The position numbers were made by a program, and so were the translations under genes. Shown here in pieces: positions 58,840 through 64,000 of a stretch of DNA of 64,000 nucleotides (the stretch's first letter is position 1; each line of letters begins with the position of its first letter). The notes beneath the pieces are model-generated. The model ran no database searches, had not been told where the DNA came from, and worked only from the letters and a program-made list of their open reading frames with translations. The DNA is from Nonomuraea fuscirosea (GTDB taxonomy: Bacteria > Actinomycetota > Actinomycetes > Streptosporangiales > Streptosporangiaceae), in contig NZ_PVNG01000010.1 of assembly GCF_003001935.1 (NCBI RefSeq), positions 1 to 64,000 on the forward strand, read 5' to 3'.

Positions 58840-59316
58840 ATGGCGGCCAACACCTTCTCTGCGGCTTTTGTCAGGACTTCCGACGGCTGGAGCGGGGCCG
58901 AGGTCGATCTCGGGGACGCCGAGATCGTCGATGACCTCGGCGACGCGGTCATGGAGTCGCTGGGGCTGACCGGCGACGAGCTGGCGCTGCTCTGTGTCGA
59001 GGTCGAGGACGAATGGTTCGCCATCGCCCGCTACCGGGGCGAGGACGAGCCGCGCGTGTTCCTGTCCGACGCGCACGCGATCGTCGCCAACGGTCTGGGT
59101 GAGCTGTTCGCCGAGTTCGCCGGGGTGGCTCCCGACAAGGAGAGCAACGGCCTCGGCGTACGCCCGGCGGGCGATTTCGAGCTGCTCAGCGACCTGGGCT
59201 TGAGCAGCGAGGAGCTGATCGAGCTCAGCATGGAGGAGGGCAACCTGCCCGCCGACGTCCTGTCGGTCATCGCCGAGCGGCTGTCGTTCGCCGACGAGCT
59301 CGACCGGTTGCGGTGA
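58840..59316 (+). CDS. tRNA adenosine deaminase-associated protein (copy 2)
   Basis: 158 aa, homologous to the preceding protein: GDFELLSDLGLSSEELIEL and DVLSVIAERLSF align with copy 1's C-terminal part, and EWFAIARYRGEDEPRVFLSD with its N-terminal part. Tandem duplication followed by strong divergence. Starts 18 bp after copy 1; its TGA overlaps the GTG of tadA by 4 bp (GTGA), so it is translationally coupled to the deaminase. Confidence 0.85.
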   Translation: MAANTFSAAFVRTSDGWSGAEVDLGDAEIVDDLGDAVMESLGLTGDELALLCVEVEDEWFAIARYRGEDEPRVFLSDAHAIVANGLGELFAEFAGVAPDKESNGLGVRPAGDFELLSDLGLSSEELIELSMEEGNLPADVLSVIAERLSFADELDRLR

Positions 59317-59768
59317 CGTACGAGGAGGCCATGCGCTCGGCCCTGGAGCAGGCCGTCATGGCCGGCGACCGGGGCGAGATCCCCGTCGGGGCGGTCGTGC
59401 TCGGCCCCGGCGGCGAGGTGCTGTCCGCGGCGGGCAACGACCGCGAGTCCTCCGCCGATCCCACCGCCCACGCCGAGGTGCTCGCGCTGCGCCGCGCCGC
59501 CGGGCGGCGCGGGGAGTGGCGGCTGACCGGCTGCACGCTCGTGGTCACGCTGGAGCCGTGCACGATGTGCGCGGGCGCCGCGGTGCTGGCCAGGGTGGAC
59601 CGGATCGTGTACGGCGCCGTCGACGAGAAGGGCGGGGCCGTGGGCTCGCTGTGGGACGTCGTCCGCGACCGCCGGCTCAACCATCGGCCCGAGGTCGTCA
59701 TGGGCGTGCTCGCCGGGGAGTGCGGCGAGGTGCTAAAGCGGTTCTTCGCCACTCGCAGGATCCGGTAA
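59313..59768 (+). CDS. tadA: tRNA-specific adenosine-34 deaminase
   Basis: 151-aa zinc deaminase that makes inosine-34 in tRNA-Arg(ACG). Zinc/catalytic motifs HAE (HAEVLALRRAAG, ~53) and PCTMC (EPCTMCAGA, ~84) are both present. GTG 59313 overlaps the upstream gene. A tRNA-Ser gene follows 10 bp after the stop, likely on the same transcript. Confidence 0.95.
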   Translation: MTYEEAMRSALEQAVMAGDRGEIPVGAVVLGPGGEVLSAAGNDRESSADPTAHAEVLALRRAAGRRGEWRLTGCTLVVTLEPCTMCAGAAVLARVDRIVYGAVDEKGGAVGSLWDVVRDRRLNHRPEVVMGVLAGECGEVLKRFFATRRIR

Positions 59769-59778
59769 GCTCGTTCGC

Positions 59779-59868
59779 GGTGGTGTCGCCTAGTGGCCGA
59801 GGGCGCACGCCTCGAAAGCGTGTGATGGGGCAACTCATCCGTGGGTTCAAATCCCACCACCACCGCCA
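59779..59868 (+). tRNA. tRNA-Ser (anticodon CGA)
   Basis: 90 nt including an encoded CCA. Acceptor GGTGGTG (59779-59785) pairs with CACCACC (59858-59864); anticodon stem CACGC/GCGTG encloses loop CTCGAAA with anticodon CGA (reads UCG); T-arm GTGGG-TTCAAAT-CCCAC; a long variable arm as expected for serine tRNA. Discriminator G then CCA (59866-59868). Confidence 0.95.
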
Positions 59869-59873
59869 CAGCG

Positions 59874-59911
59874 AAGGGCCTCCGATCCACCGGGTCGGAG
59901 GCCCTTTTCGC
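59874..59911 (+). terminator. Terminator after tRNA-Ser
   Basis: Perfect 12-bp arms aagggcctccga (59874-59885) and its complement (59895-59906), 9-nt loop, then ttttcgc. It ends the tadA-tRNA transcript. Confidence 0.92.
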
Positions 59912-60025
59912 TGTCCCGGCCCCTGCCGCCCGCGGCCGGCGGGCAGGGGTGCGAATGATCTCGCCGAAAGCGGCTGATAATCATAATCGTGCGGAAAATC
60001 CGACCCCCGGTGCCGCCCCGCACTC

Positions 60026-60070
60026 AGGAAAAGAAAGGGAGCCGCGAATCGCGGCTCCCTTTCTTTTCCT
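60026..60070. terminator. Bidirectional terminator, 21-bp stem
   Basis: Perfect 21-bp arms (60026-60046 and 60050-60070; core gggagccgcg) with a 3-nt loop; A- and T-rich outer flanks give U-tracts in both directions. It serves the convergent gene ending at 60074. Confidence 0.95.
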
Positions 60071-60073
60071 TTC

Positions 60074-60370
60074 TCAGTTGGGTAGCTCAAGGACCCTGGC
60101 GTGCAGGATCGATCGTTGGTGCAGCGCCGCCCGCAACGCGCGGTGCAGGCCGTCCTCCAGATAGAGCTCGCCCTGCCACTGCACCACGTGGGGGAAGAGG
60201 TCCCCGTAGAAGGTGGAGTCGGCGGCGAGCAGCGAGTGCAGGTCCAGCATGGCCTTCGTGGTGATCAACGAGTCGAGCCGGACCTGCCGTGGAGGAATCT
60301 GGGCCCACTCTCGGTGGCTCAGACCATGGTCGGGATAAGGGCGTCCGTCGCCGACTAGCTTGAAGATCAC
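60074..60370 (-). CDS. ParB-like small conserved protein
   Basis: 98 aa, conserved in actinobacteria with no assigned function I am sure of. The end LYLEDGLHRALRAALHQRSILHARVLEL holds a DG-x-HR motif reminiscent of the ParB/sulfiredoxin nucleotide-binding fold (DGxHR), and QVRLDSLITTKAMLDLHSLL before it fits that fold's opening helices (both read in parts of under 20). Some related entries are labelled VapB-type antitoxin, but no toxin gene is adjacent. Start ATG 60370. Confidence 0.65.
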   Translation of the reverse strand: MIFKLVGDGRPYPDHGLSHREWAQIPPRQVRLDSLITTKAMLDLHSLLAADSTFYGDLFPHVVQWQGELYLEDGLHRALRAALHQRSILHARVLELPN

Positions 60371-60405
60371 CCCCCTGATTTTAGGAGAGATTCCGATTCC
60401 TCGCG

Positions 60406-61242
60406 CTATCCGGCCGCGTCCGCACCGGCACAGTCGGTGGGCGCGCCCTTTTCGTATCCGCGTTGGAAGGCGTTGACGCGTTGCTCGGAGCTGCCGTGGG
60501 TGAACGATTCAGGATCGATTCTGCCGGTGCTGCGTTGCTGGATTCTGTCGTCGCCGACCGCCGCCGCGGCGTCCAGCGCCTCGGAGACGTCCTTGGCGGT
60601 GAAGGGCTGGTCGTAGAAGCCGGTCTCGTACGCGTTGCGCGCCCACACGCCGGCGTAGCAGTCGGCCTGGAGCTCGACGGCGACCGAGCTGCCCCCGTCG
60701 AGGGCGCCGAGCAGCTTCTGCACATGGTGGCCGTACTCGTGGGCGATCACGTACGCCTGCGCGAACGGCCCGCCCTTGGCGCCGAACTGGCTGTGGAGCT
60801 GGTCGAAGAAGCTCAGGTCGAGGTAGACGCGCTGGTCGCCGGGGCAGTAGAAGGGGCCGGTCGACGAGGTGGCGGAGCCGCACCCGGTGCGCACCTGCCC
60901 CGAGTACAGGACGGTCTTGGCCGGGCGGTAGCCGGAGACCTCCTTCTTCCAGTAGTCCTGGATGCTGTTGACCACGCCGACCACGCGGCACCGTTCGGAC
61001 TGGTCGGCGTCCTTGCCCGTCTGGCACTGCTCGGAGAGGTTCGACGGCGGCCGCCGCTGCGCGGGCTCCGCGCCGCCTCCGACGTTGTTCAGGACGAAGA
61101 CCAGCACCAGCACGATCAGGCTGACGATCCCGCCTCCGCCGACGATCATCCCGCCGGGGAAGCCGCCACCGCCACCGCCACCGCCGCCCCCCGCGTCTTC
61201 CACCTGTGAAGCATCGAGGTCGGCCTGGTCTCTGAAGTCCAT
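60406..61242 (-). CDS. Neutral zinc metallopeptidase (YpfJ family), copy 1
   Basis: 278 aa. Cytoplasmic N-terminus with LDASQVED and a Gly-rich run, one membrane helix (IVSLIVLVLVFVLNNVG), then an extracytoplasmic zincin-like domain with HEYGHH (~167-172) as the HExxH motif, followed by ELQADCYAGVWA (third ligand Glu) and ESFTHGSSEQRV near the end. Three Cys pairs likely form disulfides outside. ATG 61242 is chosen for the family start. Lies downstream of, and 63 bp from, a homolog in the same direction. Confidence 0.87.
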   Translation of the reverse strand: MDFRDQADLDASQVEDAGGGGGGGGGGFPGGMIVGGGGIVSLIVLVLVFVLNNVGGGAEPAQRRPPSNLSEQCQTGKDADQSERCRVVGVVNSIQDYWKKEVSGYRPAKTVLYSGQVRTGCGSATSSTGPFYCPGDQRVYLDLSFFDQLHSQFGAKGGPFAQAYVIAHEYGHHVQKLLGALDGGSSVAVELQADCYAGVWARNAYETGFYDQPFTAKDVSEALDAAAAVGDDRIQQRSTGRIDPESFTHGSSEQRVNAFQRGYEKGAPTDCAGADAAG

Positions 61243-61305
61243 GCTGAGGTCCCTTCTGGGCACTGCCAGAAGGACCACTTCCCCGTAGACGGCGGGGATA
61301 TCGTG

Positions 61306-62262
61306 CTAGATCGCGCCGGAGAAGGTGTCGCAGCGCTGGGGGTCGCCGCTGTCGTAGCCGGTGCGAAACCACTTCGCCCGCTGCGCCGAGGTGCCGTGGG
61401 TGAAGCCGTCGGGGGTGACGCGGCCCTGCGTGCGGCGCTGGATGCTGTCGTCGCCGACGGCCGCGGCGGCGCTGAGCGCCTGGTCGATGTCGTTCTGGCT
61501 GAACGGCTCCTCGTAGAAGCCGGTCTTGACCGCGTTCTGCGCCCACACGCCGGCGTAGCAGTCGGCCTGCAGTTCGAGGCGCACGGAGGGGCTGCCGGCG
61601 CCGGGGCGGTGGTCGCGGCCGACCCGGTTCATGGTGCCGAGCAGGTTCTGCACGTGGTGGCCGTACTCGTGGGCGATCACGTACGCCTGCGCGAACGGCC
61701 CGCCCTCGGCCCCGAAGTCGCGCTGGAGCGTGTCGAAGAAGGTCAGGTCGAGGTAGACCTTGCGGTCGGCGGGACAGTAGAACGGCCCCACGGCGGAGTC
61801 GGCCGCGCCGCAGGCGGTGTCGACCGCCCGGGTGAACAGCACGGTCTTGGCCGGCGTGTACGCCCTGCGCTTCTGGTCGCCGAACGCCTGCCGCCAGTAG
61901 GACTGGATGCTGTTGACCGTGCCGACCACGCGGCAGTCCTCGGACTGGTCGGCGTCCGCGCCGGTCTTGCAGCGCTCGGCCAGGTTGCCGGTGGCCTGCG
62001 GCGGCGGGCTCGGCTGCTGCCCTCCGCCCTGCGGCCCGCTCTCGTCGCCGGTGAAGGGCGTGGGGACGAGGCCGAACAGGAACAGGCCCGCCACGGCCAC
62101 GACCAGCAGCAGACAGCCGCCGCCCCGGCCGCCGATGGGCAGCATGCAGCCGCCCAGCATTCGGCCGAACCCGCCCCCGCCTCCGCCGCCCCGCTGCGGG
62201 CCCGAAGCGCGTACGTCCTCGACCTGTGAAGGGTCGAGGGACTTGTCGTCGTCGAACTGCAT
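61306..62262 (-). CDS. Neutral zinc metallopeptidase (YpfJ family), copy 2
   Basis: 318 aa. Same layout as copy 1: acidic N-terminus (LDPSQVED), Gly-rich cytoplasmic stretch, membrane helix (CLLLVVAVAGLFLFGLV), HEYGHH zinc motif, ELQADCYAGVWA and the TPDGFTHGTSAQRA C-terminus. AGGGGG precedes ATG 62262. Tandem duplication; copy 2 carries extra Pro/Gln linker and an extra loop after HEYGHHVQNLLG. Confidence 0.87.
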   Translation of the reverse strand: MQFDDDKSLDPSQVEDVRASGPQRGGGGGGGFGRMLGGCMLPIGGRGGGCLLLVVAVAGLFLFGLVPTPFTGDESGPQGGGQQPSPPPQATGNLAERCKTGADADQSEDCRVVGTVNSIQSYWRQAFGDQKRRAYTPAKTVLFTRAVDTACGAADSAVGPFYCPADRKVYLDLTFFDTLQRDFGAEGGPFAQAYVIAHEYGHHVQNLLGTMNRVGRDHRPGAGSPSVRLELQADCYAGVWAQNAVKTGFYEEPFSQNDIDQALSAAAAVGDDSIQRRTQGRVTPDGFTHGTSAQRAKWFRTGYDSGDPQRCDTFSGAI

Positions 62263-62359
62263 GTCGTCCCCCTGACGCAGTTCTCCCCTGTAGCGCTTCG
62301 AATACGCACCGCAGTCAATAATGCGAGTTTTTTGCGGATATATCGGATAATGTGCCGCT

Positions 62360-63001
62360 ATGACGGTTGGCTTGATCGGGATCGCTCTGGTGTCCCTCGG
62401 CATGGTGCTCACCCCAGGGCCCAACATGATCTATCTGATCTCCCGTTCGCTCACGCAGGGCCGCAGGTCGGGGCTGATCTCGCTCACGGGCGTCTTCCTC
62501 GGCTTCACCCTCTACCTGACCGCCACGTGTCTCGGGCTCACCGCCGTCTTCGCGTACGTGCCCGCCGCCTACACCGCGCTCAAGCTGGCCGGCGCCGCGT
62601 ACCTGCTCTGGATGGCCTGGAACACCCTGCGGCCGGGCGGCATCTCCGCCTTCGAGGCGCGCGACCTGCCGGTGGAGCGCCCCGGCAGGCTGTTCTCCAT
62701 GGGGCTGCTCACCTGCCTGCTGAACCCCAAGATCGCCATCCTGTACCTGTCGTTGCTGCCGCAGTTCATCGACCCGTCCATGGGACACGTCCTGCTGCAG
62801 AGCCTCGCACTCGGCTCGGTGCAGATCGTCGTCGGCACCCTCGTCAACGGCCTGATCGTGCTGTCGGCGGGCGCGCTGGCCGCGTTCCTGGCCCGCCGCC
62901 CGGTCTGGGTGCGCGTGCAGCGGTACGTCACCGGCACGATCCTCGGCGCCTTCGCCGTCAGTATGGCGACCGACCGCTCCAAGGCCCTGGTCAGCGCCTG
63001 A
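62360..63001 (+). CDS. LysE family amino acid exporter
   Basis: 213 aa with five or six helices. The signature start GIALVSLGMVLTPGPNMIYLISRSLTQGRRSGLISLTG (read as residues 6-43) is the LysE/RhtB family motif, and FSMGLLTCLLNPKIAILYLSLLPQF is the second. Exports amino acids or homoserine lactone-like compounds. ATG 62360; 97 bp from the divergent metallopeptidase gene. Confidence 0.9.
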   Translation: MTVGLIGIALVSLGMVLTPGPNMIYLISRSLTQGRRSGLISLTGVFLGFTLYLTATCLGLTAVFAYVPAAYTALKLAGAAYLLWMAWNTLRPGGISAFEARDLPVERPGRLFSMGLLTCLLNPKIAILYLSLLPQFIDPSMGHVLLQSLALGSVQIVVGTLVNGLIVLSAGALAAFLARRPVWVRVQRYVTGTILGAFAVSMATDRSKALVSA

Positions 63002-63016
63002 ACGGGGCCGGCCGGC

Positions 63017-63412
63017 TCACCGGTCGAACCACGTCGCGGACGGGGACCGGCACAGCTGCCCGAACGCGACCCCGGCCAGCAGCACGCCCAGCACGTTGCC
63101 CAGGCTGACGCTGCCCAGGAGCTGCCACAGGCCGAGCAGCGTGACCAGGAACTCGACGACGAGCCCGCACGCGCGTACCCATGAGCGACGCGTCGAGATC
63201 CGCAGCGCCAGGAACCCGATCAGCAGGATCGTCAGCAGCGGAACGGCCAGCGCGGCCAGCACGGCGCCGCTCGCCGGGCCGGCCGGAACGCTGCCCAGCA
63301 GCACGAACAGCAGGAACAGCCCCACCAGCCCCATGACCGCCTGGACCCACATGCAGATCCTGGCCACGGACACGGCGCGGGGCATCGCCTCGACGGCGTA
63401 AGGCTCGGACAT
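63017..63412 (-). CDS. Hypothetical membrane protein
   Basis: 131 aa. Four hydrophobic segments (VQAVMGLVGLFLLFVLLG, AVLAALAVPLLTILLIGFLAL, GLVVEFLVTLLGLW, VLGVLLAGVAFGQLC) after a short acidic N-terminus. I do not recognise a family. ATG 63412 is preferred over 63496 because the shorter form starts just before the first helix. 15 bp from the convergent LysE gene. Confidence 0.7.
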   Translation of the reverse strand: MSEPYAVEAMPRAVSVARICMWVQAVMGLVGLFLLFVLLGSVPAGPASGAVLAALAVPLLTILLIGFLALRISTRRSWVRACGLVVEFLVTLLGLWQLLGSVSLGNVLGVLLAGVAFGQLCRSPSATWFDR

Positions 63413-63574
63413 CGACGAGCCTCTCGATTCGGGGAAGGGTGATCGACGGGCCGAGCATAGGCCGCCGCTCATGGTCATGGACGCCAACCACGCCAACCGG
63501 CATACGTGGCGGGGATTGCCGACCCGGGAATCGCGGAGTGGACTGAAGTCCTACCCACGTCGAGAGGAGGAGCG

Positions 63575-64000
63575 GTGAGCAGGCTTCGTTTCGGTGTCTT
63601 CCTGGCCCCGTTCCACACCGCGGGACAGAACCCCACCCTGGCCATCGACCGCGATCTGGCCCTCATGGAGCATCTCGACCGGCTCGGGTACGACGAGGCG
63701 TGGATCGGGGAGCACCACTCCGCCGGCACCGAGCTCATCGCGTCGCCGGAGATCTTCATCGCGGCCGCGGCGCAGCGTACCCGCCACATCAGGCTCGGGA
63801 CCGGCGTGACCTCGCTGTCCTACCACAACCCGCTCTGGGTGGCCGACCGCATGGTGCTGCTCGACCATCTGACCAGGGGGCGCGTGATGCTGGGCGTGGG
63901 GCCCGGCTCGCTGCCCACCGACTCGGCCATGATCGGGCTCGACCCCACCGACACGCGGGAACTGCTCGACGACAACCTCGACATCGTGCTGCGGCTGCTG
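63575..64000 (+). CDS. LLM class flavin-dependent oxidoreductase, cut by window edge
   Basis: The first 142 codons of a bacterial luciferase-like monooxygenase. GTG 63575 has AGAGGAGGAG 5 nt upstream. Seen: RLRFGVFLAPFHTAG, YDEAWIGEHHS (conserved H-H/E at the flavin site), ELIASPEIFIAAAAQRTRHI, GTGVTSLSYHNPLWVADRM and GRVMLGVGPGSLPTD. F420 or FMN use cannot be told. The gene continues beyond base 64000. Confidence 0.88.
   Translation, partial: MSRLRFGVFLAPFHTAGQNPTLAIDRDLALMEHLDRLGYDEAWIGEHHSAGTELIASPEIFIAAAAQRTRHIRLGTGVTSLSYHNPLWVADRMVLLDHLTRGRVMLGVGPGSLPTDSAMIGLDPTDTRELLDDNLDIVLRLL

Overview
The window looks like a stretch of actinobacterial chromosome close to oriC. Evidence: very high GC, frequent GTG/TTG starts, two perfect parS (ParB-binding) sites at the left end, and the conserved neighbourhood trxBA - sigM/anti-sigma - pseudokinase - murJ - DUF6049 - pcnA - idi - ino1/padR - DUF5318 - ponA - mannosyltransferases - rpsF-ssb-rpsR-rplI - MATE - dnaB. 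Gene content is compatible with Streptosporangiaceae (Nonomuraea-like), but that placement is inference.

Layout. 1-2722: no convincing gene; a patchwork of nested tandem and dispersed repeats holding the two parS sites. 2723-7123: threonine aldolase, D-Ala-D-Ala ligase and a class I aminotransferase, all on the minus strand, with an 845-bp gene-free gap. 7299-9356: GNAT gene, then trxA/trxB behind a SigR-type promoter. 9504-16500: minus-strand envelope/stress block (anti-sigma, SigM, membrane pseudokinase, MurJ flippase, DUF6049), then YbaK. 17190-22317: CCA-adding enzyme, MFS transporter, isopentenyl-PP isomerase, inositol-3-P synthase with its PadR regulator. 22451-27995: a plus-strand envelope operon (DUF5318, bifunctional PBP, two membrane mannosyltransferase-like proteins). 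28078-31388: endonuclease IV, small membrane proteins, and the S6-SSB-S18-L9 operon. 31655-35685: polar amino acid ABC importer and an APC permease. 35885-40498: MATE exporter and dnaB, which is interrupted in its P-loop by a 557-residue class 3-like intein.

40674-57180 is more accessory: FAD monooxygenase, rhomboid-like protein, acetyltransferase, a frameshifted NmrA-like gene next to a LysR regulator, universal stress protein, SoxR, Lrp, SMP-30 lactonase, an ABC exporter beside a two-component system, a sliding-clamp gene, MarR/GntR/XRE regulators and a PH-domain membrane pair. 57447-64000 holds upp, two TadA-associated paralogs with tadA and tRNA-Ser(CGA), a ParB-like small protein, two tandem YpfJ-type metallopeptidases, a LysE exporter and the start of a luciferase-like monooxygenase cut by the window edge.

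The most notable items are the DnaB intein (no N-terminal nucleophile, W/C/T signature, two LAGLIDADG motifs, three kinds of in-frame repeat expansion), the repeat-rich parS region, the SigR promoter that relocates the trxB start, and a SoxR box placed one base from the soxR start codon.
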